NCBI GenBank assembly: GCA_943368345.1
Contig: CALRKY020000027.1
Coordinates: forward strand, 1 to 39,077
Origin: JADCGM01 sp943368345
Lineage (GTDB): Bacteria > Pseudomonadota > Alphaproteobacteria > Sphingomonadales > Sphingomonadaceae
Length of the DNA: 39,077 nucleotides
Direction of reading: 5' to 3'
The stretch's first letter is position 1. Every line of letters begins with the position of its first letter. The notes under the pieces were generated by a model that was given only the letters and a program-made list of their open reading frames with translations, ran no database searches and had not been told where the DNA came from. Positions 24,325 to 32,048 of this stretch are shown here, one piece after another. The position numbers were made by a program, and so were the translations under genes.

Positions 24325-25170
24325 TTGGTTTCGCTGCGCTATTTTGCGCCGGATCCCCGGTTGAACGGGTTGATCTCCTCCTATTACCTGTTTCAGTCGG
24401 ACGAGCCCCGGATCAGCGACATCTTGCGCGCCGAACTGGCCCAGGCCCGGTTTGTGATCCGGGGCGCAACCCGGCTGGTGTTTGCCGAAGGGGGTATGCT
24501 GGACTGCCCACCGGCGATGTTGCTCGGGTCGACCAACCGGTCGCTGACCTTTGAAGGGGACGGACCCTGTGCGGTTGCGGGGGCCGGGTTGCTGCCGGCG
24601 GGTTGGGCAGCGCTGGTCGGCTGTTCCGCCGACGAATTGGCCGACACCGTGCTGCCGTTTGACGAGGTCGCGGGGGCGATCGTGCCGCGCACGCTCGACC
24701 GGTTACAATCCTGCGGCTGTGCCGATGCCGTGCCGACCGCGCTCGACGGATTGTTCCTGACGCTGGCGGAACGGGCCCGCAGCGTGCCATTGTGGTTCAC
24801 CCGCGCCACCGATGATTGGCTGACGGCATCTCCGGCCCCAGAGGTTGATGATCTGGTCGCCGCAACCGGCGTGTCAGTGCGGCAGATTGAACGACTGGCG
24901 AAACGCTATTACGGAGCCTCCCCCAAGCTGTTGGCGCGCAAATACCGGGCACTGCAGGCAGCAGTCCGGATGGGCACCGGTGCCGCAACCGACTGGTCGG
25001 AGGCGGCTGGCGAATATTTCTATGACCAGTCGCATTTCATCCGGGAATTCAAACAATTTGTCGGGATGACGCCGAGCAAGTTCCTGACGGAAAGCGCGCC
25101 CGTCATGCGGCTGACCATCGCCGGACGGCAGGCGCTGCCCGGCATGCCGAAACTGGCGCTATACAGCTAA
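24325..25170 (+). CDS. AraC-family transcriptional regulator
   Basis: About 281 residues. The N-terminal domain (SLRYFAPDPRLNGLISSYYL and onward) is of the kind found in regulators with a DUF6597-like sensor. The C-terminal AraC helix-turn-helix pair spans about 195-270: VDDLVAATGVSVRQIERLAK, RYYGASPKLLARKYRAL, then YFYDQSHFIREFKQFVGMTP, the typical second HTH. TTG at 24325 is chosen, with AGGAAAGGG about eight bases upstream. A longer open frame upstream would run through the terminator and is unlikely. It converges with the oxygenase gene, overlapping by 12 bp. Its target is unknown. Confidence 0.85.
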   Translation: MVSLRYFAPDPRLNGLISSYYLFQSDEPRISDILRAELAQARFVIRGATRLVFAEGGMLDCPPAMLLGSTNRSLTFEGDGPCAVAGAGLLPAGWAALVGCSADELADTVLPFDEVAGAIVPRTLDRLQSCGCADAVPTALDGLFLTLAERARSVPLWFTRATDDWLTASPAPEVDDLVAATGVSVRQIERLAKRYYGASPKLLARKYRALQAAVRMGTGAATDWSEAAGEYFYDQSHFIREFKQFVGMTPSKFLTESAPVMRLTIAGRQALPGMPKLALYS

Positions 25171-26082
25171 GCCAATCTCCCGAAGCCGTTCGGCGAGGAA
25201 ATCACCGGCACTGATCGGCGACTGGACCTTGGGGCCGGTCAGGCAGGATGGCAGCGTTGCCAGCGAGACATGGCTGGCCGGGTGCATGAAAAACGGCATC
25301 GAATAACGGCTGACATTCGGCCCGGATGGATTGACCACGCGGTGGGTGGTAGACGGGATGACCCCGCCAGTCAGCCGCTGCATCATGTCGCCGGAATCGA
25401 CGATCAGGTTGGTTGGATCGGTCTCCACCGGGAGCCAGCTGCCGTCCCGGTCGAGCAGTTGCAGGCCCGCCCCCTTGGCCGCAACCAGCAGGGTGAGGAA
25501 ATTGATATCCTCATGGGCGGCAGATCGCACCGCACCGGCTGGCGCGTCATCTGGGACCGGGGGATAGTGCAACACCCGTAAAATCGAGGTGCCGTCCCGC
25601 ACCATCGGCTGAAACGCGTCCGGCTCCAGCCCAAGACCGGGCGCGAGTGCCGAGAGCAAGGCCTGCCCAGCGGTATCGAGCGCGGCGAACAGCTCAATAA
25701 ACACTGTCCGGAATTCTGCGGGCGACTGAGGCCAGACGTTGGGGGGGAAATCACGCTCCGGCGCATGGGCTGGTTTCACCTCCCGCCCGATCTGCCAGAA
25801 TTCCTTCAGGTCCGGGAGGTTGGAATCCCGGGCATGTTCCGTGCCGAAGGGCGTGTACCCTCGCATTCCCTTGGCAAAGCGCCGCTTGGATGCCTCGTCG
25901 CATGCAAAGACTTCAGCAGCGAGCGCATAGGCCCGCTCGATCAGTGGAACCGGCACCCCGTGATCGGTGAGGATGATGAAGCCATAGCGTTTCAGCCCGT
26001 TCAGCAACGCCGCTTCAAAATCGGTGCGCTCGGCTGGGGTGCCGTGGGTGAAACGGGACAGACTGAGAGTCGGAACGGTCAT
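25159..26082 (-). CDS. 2-oxoglutarate/Fe(II) oxygenase, isopenicillin-N-synthase-like
   Basis: A 307-residue dioxygenase of the isopenicillin N synthase/gibberellin oxidase group. The N-terminal DIOX_N region is RYGFIILTDHGVPVPLIERA. The iron site is SAAHEDINFLTLLV (His-x-Asp) and STTHRVVNP (distal His). NVSRYSMPFFMHP gives the Arg-x-Ser that binds 2-oxoglutarate. All ligands are present, so it should be active. The start ATG overlaps the ribokinase stop as ATGA, making it the third gene of an operon with a nucleoside hydrolase and a ribokinase. That context suggests a nucleoside, nucleobase or related substrate, but this is inference. It is not evidence for antibiotic synthesis. Confidence 0.92.
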   Translation of the reverse strand: MTVPTLSLSRFTHGTPAERTDFEAALLNGLKRYGFIILTDHGVPVPLIERAYALAAEVFACDEASKRRFAKGMRGYTPFGTEHARDSNLPDLKEFWQIGREVKPAHAPERDFPPNVWPQSPAEFRTVFIELFAALDTAGQALLSALAPGLGLEPDAFQPMVRDGTSILRVLHYPPVPDDAPAGAVRSAAHEDINFLTLLVAAKGAGLQLLDRDGSWLPVETDPTNLIVDSGDMMQRLTGGVIPSTTHRVVNPSGPNVSRYSMPFFMHPASHVSLATLPSCLTGPKVQSPISAGDFLAERLREIGLAV

Positions 26083-26927
26083 CGGCAGGCTCCATCGACG
26101 GCGGCGCGCATCGGCAGGGAGGGCTGTGCACCTGCCGTGGTCGCAGCAAGCGCTCCGGCGGCACAGGCGAAGCGTAGCGCGGCGGCATCGGTTTGGCCTT
26201 CGATCAGGGCGACAGTCAGCGCGGCGACAAACGCATCGCCTGCGCCCGTTGCATCAACGGCGGTGATGGCCGGTGGCGTCGCCTCCGCTAGGACTTCGCC
26301 GTTCCGGGATAGCCGGGCACCGCGTGCGCCGAGCGTGACGGCAATCCTGCCGGGGCAGGCATCGAGCGCCGACCCGTAGAACGCCGCCTCGGTCTCGTTG
26401 ACGACGATGAGATCGGCGCGCTGCAGCAAGCTATCGGGTACCGGACGGGCTGGCGCAAGGTTAAGCGTCACGAACCCCGCAAAGGTCGCAAGGGCGGCAG
26501 CAATGGCGTCGTTTGGCACTTCCAATTGCGCGATCAGCGCATCGCTGGTGATGGTTGGAACATGGCCGGGTGCCAAGCGGGCATTGCTGCCGGGGGCAAC
26601 GACAATGATGTTCTCGCCCGTCGCATCCACGGCGATCAGGGCAACGCCGGACGGCGCGTCAGGGTCGGTGGCAATGGCCGACAGGTCCACGCGCCCCGAT
26701 CGGAGAAGCGCTAGCGCCTCTTCGGCCATGGCGTCATCTCCCACCCGCCCGACCAGCCGAACGTTCGCACCGAGGCGACTGGCGGCGAGCGCTTGATTGG
26801 CCCCTTTGCCGCCGGGATGCCGGGCAAAGGTCGCGCCGGTGACGGTTTCCCCCGGCACCGGCAGGCGGGGTGCCGTCGCGACAAGGTCGAGGTTGACTGA
26901 GCCAATGACGGTGATGCTGACGGTCAT
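26079..26927 (-). CDS. rbsK: Ribokinase (PfkB family)
   Basis: A 282-residue sugar kinase. GSVNLDLVATAPRLPVPGET is the N-terminal ribokinase signature. HPGGKGANQALAASRLGA is PfkB signature 1. The C-terminal VDATGAGDAFVAALTVAL is signature 2, with the catalytic Asp and anion hole. VNETEAAFYG is also typical. It should phosphorylate D-ribose at the 5' hydroxyl. Its start and stop overlap its neighbours as ATGA on both sides (26924-26927 and 26079-26082). Next to a nucleoside hydrolase, it would use the ribose released from nucleosides, whether or not it also serves free ribose. Confidence 0.92.
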   Translation of the reverse strand: MTVSITVIGSVNLDLVATAPRLPVPGETVTGATFARHPGGKGANQALAASRLGANVRLVGRVGDDAMAEEALALLRSGRVDLSAIATDPDAPSGVALIAVDATGENIIVVAPGSNARLAPGHVPTITSDALIAQLEVPNDAIAAALATFAGFVTLNLAPARPVPDSLLQRADLIVVNETEAAFYGSALDACPGRIAVTLGARGARLSRNGEVLAEATPPAITAVDATGAGDAFVAALTVALIEGQTDAAALRFACAAGALAATTAGAQPSLPMRAAVDGACR

Positions 26928-27874
26928 GGCCGGGCCAGACGGTCGGTCAGGAGGGCAAACACCCCGTCGGCATCGACATGTGTCATCCACCGCACCGGGG
27001 CGGTTGCCGGATCAACCCGGAATTCGACCGCCGTATGCCCCCGCGTCAGGTCGGATGCAGTTTCAACCTGAACGTCGGCGGGCCTGCCCTGAAACAGGTC
27101 CGGGGCGAGCAGCCAGATGATCGGGCAAGGGTCGTGGATCGGTGCCCCCTCCCGCTCCATTGCCTCCGCAACGCCGTGCGCGAAACGCAACAGATCGGCG
27201 GTGGCGCGGGCTTGCGCGGTCCCAAGGGTGGCAATGCGGGCGATTCGATCCGGGGTCGTGCGAACCTGATGGGTCACATCGAGCCCGAAGGCGGCGATCG
27301 GCGCACCGCTGGCGTACACGATGGCAGCGGCGTCGGGGTCGGCGTAGATATTGAACTCGGCGGAAGCCGTGATGTTGCCGCCCGCCGCACGCGCTCCGCC
27401 CATGATTGCGATCGCCCGTAACCGCGTTGCCAGCCCGGGGTCCCGTTGCAACGCCAGGGCAACATTGGTCAGCGGACCGACCGCAACCAGCGTCACTGTC
27501 CCCGCCGGTCGTTCCGCCACCAGCCGGACAATCGCATCGATGGCATCCCCCGCCGCAAGCGGACCGGCCGGTTCGACCAGCGGCAGTGAGCCAAGCCCGG
27601 TGGCACCGTGGAACGCACTTGGCCCATGTTCGGCCTCAAACGCTGGTGGGCGGCGCAGCGGGCGGTCGGCCCCGGCAAAGACCGGCACATCCTCCCGGTT
27701 TGCGATGGTACGAAGGATCCGGGCATTGCGGGCGGTAAGCGACAGCGGCACGTTTCCGGCAACCGTGGTGATCGCCAGCAACTCCAGTTCATCCGGCACC
27801 GCCAGCGCCAGCAGCAATGCTACCCCGTCATCAACCCCGGGGTCACAATCGATGATGATGGGGTGCGGCGGCAT
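26924..27874 (-). CDS. Nucleoside hydrolase (IUNH family)
   Basis: A 316-residue inosine-uridine preferring type nucleoside hydrolase, splitting nucleosides into base and ribose. The calcium-binding start IIIDCDPGVDDGVALLLALA carries the DxDxxxDD motif. TTVAGNVPLSLTARNARILR, VGPLTNVALAL, IMGGA, AEFNIYADPDAAAIVYAS and HDPCPIIWLL follow. The last includes the conserved His and Asp near the C-terminus. The ATG at 27874 gives the usual start; a longer frame to 27910 is unsupported. It is the first gene of the operon with rbsK and the oxygenase, and is divergent from sspB across 77 bp. Base specificity is not readable. Confidence 0.94.
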   Translation of the reverse strand: MPPHPIIIDCDPGVDDGVALLLALAVPDELELLAITTVAGNVPLSLTARNARILRTIANREDVPVFAGADRPLRRPPAFEAEHGPSAFHGATGLGSLPLVEPAGPLAAGDAIDAIVRLVAERPAGTVTLVAVGPLTNVALALQRDPGLATRLRAIAIMGGARAAGGNITASAEFNIYADPDAAAIVYASGAPIAAFGLDVTHQVRTTPDRIARIATLGTAQARATADLLRFAHGVAEAMEREGAPIHDPCPIIWLLAPDLFQGRPADVQVETASDLTRGHTAVEFRVDPATAPVRWMTHVDADGVFALLTDRLARP

Positions 27875-27951
27875 GGCGGTATCATGGCGGATGAGGGGGC
27901 GGACGGGCAAGAGCGCTTGACCCCCGGCCTGTGCCGCGCCACATCGGCCAA

Positions 27952-28413
27952 ATGACCGATACGCCCCCTGAGAGTCTGATTCCCTATGACGAGATCGTGC
28001 AGGAATCGCTGCGCGAGGTGGTCAAGCAGGTTTTGCGCGATATCCAGTCCAATGGCGGACTTCCCGGGGCGCATCATTTCTACATCGCGTTCCGAACCAA
28101 ATTCCCCGGCGTCGAGATTCCCAAGCATCTGAGCGAGCGCTATCCGGAAGAAATGACCGTGGTGGTGCAGCACCGTTATTGGGACCTTTCGGTTGATCCG
28201 GATAGCTTCACCATCGGTCTGTCGTTCAACCAGGTTCCGGCGAAACTGGTGATCCCGTGGAAGGCGATCAGCGGCTTTGTCGACCCGTCGGTGAATTTCG
28301 CGCTGCAATTCGCGGTGACGATGCCGGATATGCCCGCAGCACCGGCTCCGCCGCCCGAACCGGTCCTCGACGGGTCCAACGTCGTGACGCTGGACCGCTT
28401 CCGTAAGAAATGA
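27952..28413 (+). CDS. sspB: SspB-type ClpXP adaptor (alphaproteobacterial)
   Basis: A 153-residue protein matching the alphaproteobacterial SspB adaptors that bring ssrA-tagged and other substrates to ClpXP. The conserved core includes YDEIVQESLREVVKQVLRDI, GLPGAHHFYIAFRTKFPGVE and RYPEEMTVVVQHRYWDLSVD, then FNQVPAKLVIPWKAISGFVD. The tail is Pro-rich and ends VVTLDRFRKK; in known SspB the extreme C-terminus docks to ClpX. The ATG at 27952 is chosen over an earlier frame start. The stop overlaps the fumC ATG as ATGA. Confidence 0.92.
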   Translation: MTDTPPESLIPYDEIVQESLREVVKQVLRDIQSNGGLPGAHHFYIAFRTKFPGVEIPKHLSERYPEEMTVVVQHRYWDLSVDPDSFTIGLSFNQVPAKLVIPWKAISGFVDPSVNFALQFAVTMPDMPAAPAPPPEPVLDGSNVVTLDRFRKK

Positions 28414-29795
28414 CCCGGACCGAGACCGACAGCTTTGGGGCGGTCGAGGTTCCCGCCGATGCCTATTGGGGCGCACAGACCCAGCGATCGATCCTGAATT
28501 TTCCGATTGGGGATGAACGGATGCCCATGCCGCTGATCCGGGCACTCGGGCTGGTTAAGGCTGCTGCGGCGCGGGTCAATCGGCAGCATGGACTGGACGC
28601 CGGCATCGCCGACGCCATCGAGGCAGCAGCGATGGAAGTCGCGGGCGGCGAACGGGATGACCAGTTCCCGCTGGTGGTCTGGCAGACCGGATCCGGCACC
28701 CAGACCAATATGAATGCCAATGAGGTGATCGCGGGCCGCGCCAATGAGATATTGACCGGTGTGCGTGGCGGCAAGTCACCCGTGCACCCGAACGATCATG
28801 TCAATCGCAGCCAGTCGTCGAACGACACATTCCCGACAGCCATGCATATCGCGGTGGCGCTGCAGTGCCGGGACCGGTTGCTGGCGGCGTTACGGGGGCT
28901 GCACGGGGCGCTGGATACCAAGGCCAAGGCCTGGGCCGACTTGGTCAAGATTGGCCGCACCCATTTGCAGGATGCGACACCGGTCACACTCGGCCAGGAG
29001 TTTTCCGGTTATGCCCAGACCATCGCAGACAATATGGACCGGGTGCGCGGTGTCTGGCCGCGCCTGTCACGACTGGCACAAGGTGGGACGGCGGTTGGCA
29101 CCGGCCTGAATGCGCCGCCGAACTTCGGCGCTGAATTCTGCGTTGAACTGGCCGCCCTCACCGGCGGCATTCCGTGGGAGAGCGCGCCGAACAAGTTTGA
29201 GGCGCTGGCCACCCATGACACGATGGTCGAGGTGTCCGGCATTCTCAACACCATCGCTGTTGGCCTCAACAAGGTCGCAAATGACATCCGCCTGCTCGGC
29301 TCCGGCCCGCGCTCCGGCCTCGGCGAACTGGCGCTCCCAGAAAATGAACCCGGCAGCTCGATCATGCCCGGGAAAGTCAACCCAACGCAGTGCGAGGCGG
29401 TGACGATGGTCGCGGCGCAAGTGATGGGTAACCATGTCGCCGTCACCGTCGGCGGGGCGCAGGGGCACCTGGAACTCAATGTGTTCAAGCCGGTCATCGC
29501 CTATAATGTCCTGCAATCGGTGCGGCTGCTCGCCGACGTGATCGACAGCTTCCGCAAGCGTTGCATCGACGGACTGGAACCGAACCACGCCCGCATCGCT
29601 GAGCTGGTCGAGCGCAGCCTGATGCTGGTCACCGCACTCGCCCCGGAAATCGGCTATGACAAGGCCGCCCTGATCGCCAAAACCGCGCACAACGAGGGCC
29701 TCAGCCTGCTGGCGGCTGGCGAGAAACTCGGCCTGATCGACGAAGCAACCTTCCGCCGGCTGGTGCGGGCGGAGGATATGACCGGGCCAATTTGA
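28410..29795 (+). CDS. fumC: Class II fumarate hydratase
   Basis: Interconverts fumarate and malate in the TCA cycle; an iron-free cytoplasmic tetramer in the family. The protein has 461 residues. TDSFGAVEVPADAYWGAQTQ starts it, then GSGTQTNMNANEV, HPNDHVNRSQSSNDTFPTAM, and GRTHLQDATPVTLGQEFSGY with the catalytic His. The superfamily signature GSSIMPGKVNPTQCE with the mobile-loop Ser follows, and LELNVFKPVIAYN near the end. The gene overlaps sspB by four bases, so translation is coupled. Fumarate made by argH, 600 bp downstream, feeds this enzyme, but argH is a separate unit. Confidence 0.97.
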   Translation: MTRTETDSFGAVEVPADAYWGAQTQRSILNFPIGDERMPMPLIRALGLVKAAAARVNRQHGLDAGIADAIEAAAMEVAGGERDDQFPLVVWQTGSGTQTNMNANEVIAGRANEILTGVRGGKSPVHPNDHVNRSQSSNDTFPTAMHIAVALQCRDRLLAALRGLHGALDTKAKAWADLVKIGRTHLQDATPVTLGQEFSGYAQTIADNMDRVRGVWPRLSRLAQGGTAVGTGLNAPPNFGAEFCVELAALTGGIPWESAPNKFEALATHDTMVEVSGILNTIAVGLNKVANDIRLLGSGPRSGLGELALPENEPGSSIMPGKVNPTQCEAVTMVAAQVMGNHVAVTVGGAQGHLELNVFKPVIAYNVLQSVRLLADVIDSFRKRCIDGLEPNHARIAELVERSLMLVTALAPEIGYDKAALIAKTAHNEGLSLLAAGEKLGLIDEATFRRLVRAEDMTGPI

Positions 29796-29879
29796 CCGAA
29801 CGTTGCCGGATTCCACAGACCCGCAGGCGCGCTGGTGCTGGGCAACGCGGTAGTCGCAAAACTAGCGAACGGACTCTGT

Positions 29880-30419
29880 CTATAGCCCGATCAGTTTGGC
29901 GGCGGCGGGGGAGTCCCATTCCATCGGGCCATTGACCCGCCAGACTTCACGGCCACCCGCATCATAGAGGATTGTCATCGGCAGGCCCTTGGCACCAAGG
30001 GCGAGGGCGAGGTCATTGGGCTGATCGAGCAGCGGCGTCAGGACTTTGAACCGACCGGGTCGGAAAAATCCGTCGACCGCGCGCCAGCCTTCCAGATCCT
30101 GACTGACCGGAAGCACCGTCAGCCGACCTTTCGATGCCGCTGCCAACCGGTCGAGCGCCGGCATTTCGGCGATACAGGGCGCGCACCAGGTCGCCCACAG
30201 ATTGACCAGCACCGGCTTCCCCGCATAGCCCGACAGGCGACGCTTGGCACCGCCCCGGGCTTCGAGCACGACGGTCGGTGCGACCTGACCGGCGCGCGAT
30301 CTGTCGATGGTCCGTACCGCGGACGGTTGCGACCCCTTTGGCTTTTGCGTACTGCCCTCGGTGGTGCCGCTGGCCATGATCAGCGAGGCGGCAAGGAGAG
30401 TGATGATCGACGCGCGCAA
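29880..30419 (-). CDS. TlpA-like thioredoxin-fold disulfide reductase
   Basis: About 179 residues, exported. A signal peptide (RASIITLLAASLIMASG) precedes a thioredoxin fold with WATWCAPCIAEMP (redox CxxC), VLPVSQDLEGW and the cis-Pro loop GLPMTILYD. Such TlpA/ResA-like proteins reduce disulfides in the periplasm, for example in cytochrome c maturation; the actual partner is unknown. Start candidates are TTG 30419 (chosen, best signal peptide), TTG 30431 and ATG 30377. None has a strong ribosome-binding site. With the first two, the 5' end overlaps the divergent argH start, so each gene's promoter must lie inside the other's coding sequence. Confidence 0.88.
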   Translation of the reverse strand: MRASIITLLAASLIMASGTTEGSTQKPKGSQPSAVRTIDRSRAGQVAPTVVLEARGGAKRRLSGYAGKPVLVNLWATWCAPCIAEMPALDRLAAASKGRLTVLPVSQDLEGWRAVDGFFRPGRFKVLTPLLDQPNDLALALGAKGLPMTILYDAGGREVWRVNGPMEWDSPAAAKLIGL

Positions 30420-31812
30420 ATCTGGGTCCAATCAATTGTGGGGTGGCCGTTTTGCCGACGGCCCATCCGCCGTCATGCGCGACATTAACGCCTCCATCCC
30501 GTTCGACAAGCGGCTGTGGCAGCAGGATATCGCCGGATCAAAGGCACATGCCGCGATGCTGCGTGACACCGGCGTGATTGATGCGGCTGCGGCGACGGCG
30601 ATTCTGGCCGGTCTGGATGCGGTTGAGGCGGAATATGCGGCTGGTGGCCTGGTCGAGGACCTGGCGCTTGAAGACATCCATATGCATGTGGAGACGCGGC
30701 TGGCCCAGTTGATCGGCCCCGACGCCGGTCGGCTGCACACGGCCCGGTCGCGCAATGATCAGGTGGCGACCGATTTCCGGCTGTGGGTGCGCGATGCCAT
30801 CGACGCGGTTGATGCCGGGCTTGTCGCCTTCATTCGCGCCCTGCTGGTCCGGGCCGAGGAGCATGCAGCGACGGTGATGCCGGGGTTCACCCATTTGCAA
30901 ATCGCCCAGCCGGTGACACTTGGCCATCATCTGATGGCCTATGTCGAAATGGCGCGGCGGGACCGGGGCCGCTTTGCCGATGCGCGCAAGCGCCTCAACG
31001 AATGTCCTCTCGGCAGCGCGGCGCTGGCGGGTACTGGCTTTGCGATTGACCGCACGTCCACCGCTCGCGCGCTCGGCTTTGACCGGCCGACAGCCAATTC
31101 GCTCGACAGTGTGTCTGACCGTGACTTTGCCCTCGAGTACCTGACAGCGGCGATGCAGACCGGGCTGCACCTGTCCCGTCTGGCCGAGGAAATCATCATC
31201 TGGGCCAGCCAGCCCTACGGCTTTGTCACCCTGCCCGATGCCTGGTCGACCGGATCGTCGATCATGCCGCAAAAGCGCAATCCCGACGCCGCCGAGCTGA
31301 TCCGGGCCAAGGCAGGACTGTTCCTCGCCGCGCTGCAGCGGCTGGGCGTGATCATGAAGGGCCTGCCGCTCGCCTATTCCAAGGATATGCAGGACGACAA
31401 GGTCCCGGTGTTCAACGCCCATGACACGCTGGCGCTCTGCCTGACGGCAATGACCGGCATGGTCGAAAGCCTGACCTTCAATGGCGACCGGATGCGCAGT
31501 GTAGCCGCGATGGGGTTTTCCACCGCCACCGATCTCGCCGACTGGCTGGTGCGGGAGGGCAGGGTGCCGTTCCGGGAGGCGCATCATATCACCGGGCGTG
31601 CGGTCAAGGCTGCTGAGGCAGCCGCATGCGGTCTTGCAGACCTGCCACTGCCGACATTGGCGGCAATTGACAGTCGCATCGATGCGCGGGTGTTTGCAGT
31701 GCTGTCGGTCGAGGCTTCCGTCGCCAGCCGCAACAGCTATGGCGGTACGGCACCGGATCAGGTCCGGGCCCGCATCGCCGAGGCCAAGCGTGAAATCGGG
31801 AGCGAACCATGA
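30403..31812 (+). CDS. argH: Argininosuccinate lyase
   Basis: Splits argininosuccinate to arginine and fumarate, the last step of arginine synthesis. The 469-residue protein starts MIDARKSGSNQLWGGRFADG. AHAAMLRDTGVI, LEDIHMHVETRL, HTARSRNDQVATDFRLW and PGFTHLQIAQPVTLGHHL follow. The signature GSSIMPQKRNPDAAELIRAK carries the catalytic Ser loop, and YSKDMQDDK comes after it. The ATG at 30403 has AAGGAG four bases upstream. Longer upstream frames would overlap most of the tlpA-like signal region and are rejected. The stop overlaps the next start as ATGA. Confidence 0.96.
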   Translation: MIDARKSGSNQLWGGRFADGPSAVMRDINASIPFDKRLWQQDIAGSKAHAAMLRDTGVIDAAAATAILAGLDAVEAEYAAGGLVEDLALEDIHMHVETRLAQLIGPDAGRLHTARSRNDQVATDFRLWVRDAIDAVDAGLVAFIRALLVRAEEHAATVMPGFTHLQIAQPVTLGHHLMAYVEMARRDRGRFADARKRLNECPLGSAALAGTGFAIDRTSTARALGFDRPTANSLDSVSDRDFALEYLTAAMQTGLHLSRLAEEIIIWASQPYGFVTLPDAWSTGSSIMPQKRNPDAAELIRAKAGLFLAALQRLGVIMKGLPLAYSKDMQDDKVPVFNAHDTLALCLTAMTGMVESLTFNGDRMRSVAAMGFSTATDLADWLVREGRVPFREAHHITGRAVKAAEAAACGLADLPLPTLAAIDSRIDARVFAVLSVEASVASRNSYGGTAPDQVRARIAEAKREIGSEP

Positions 31813-32048
31813 TCCGCGCAATTCTGCTCTGCGGCCTTTGCCTGCTCGCGGCGTGCGGGGCGAAGGGCCCCTTGTCCCGACCGGCAGGTGCAACGCCGAT
31901 TCCGGCCAGCTACGGTGCGGCGGCCCCGCTTTCGACCGACCAGATGCTGACGCCGCCGCCGCAAACCGAACCCAGCCGCGCCGATGATCCGGTGCGCCGG
32001 TCAAAGCCGCGCGCCGACGACAAATTTGATCTGCCGCCACCGGGCTGA
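31809..32048 (+). CDS. Small lipoprotein, LptM (YifL)-like
   Basis: A 79-residue lipoprotein. A short signal sequence MIRAILLCGLCLLAAC ends in a lipobox with Cys at 16. CGAKGPL follows, the diagnostic LptM motif (CGxKGPL) of the small protein that helps mature the LptDE lipopolysaccharide translocon in E. coli. The rest is Pro-rich and low in structure (PPPQTEPSRADDPVRRSKP). It sits between argH and lysA, overlapping both (ATGA and TGATG), an arrangement seen for LptM homologues in other proteobacteria. Function is by similarity to a very short motif. Confidence 0.78.
   Translation: MIRAILLCGLCLLAACGAKGPLSRPAGATPIPASYGAAAPLSTDQMLTPPPQTEPSRADDPVRRSKPRADDKFDLPPPG

Noticed and set aside
30538..32040. 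A 500-codon open frame on the minus strand across argH
   Set aside because: argH on the other strand has all family signatures. The antisense product shows no domain and no ribosome-binding site.
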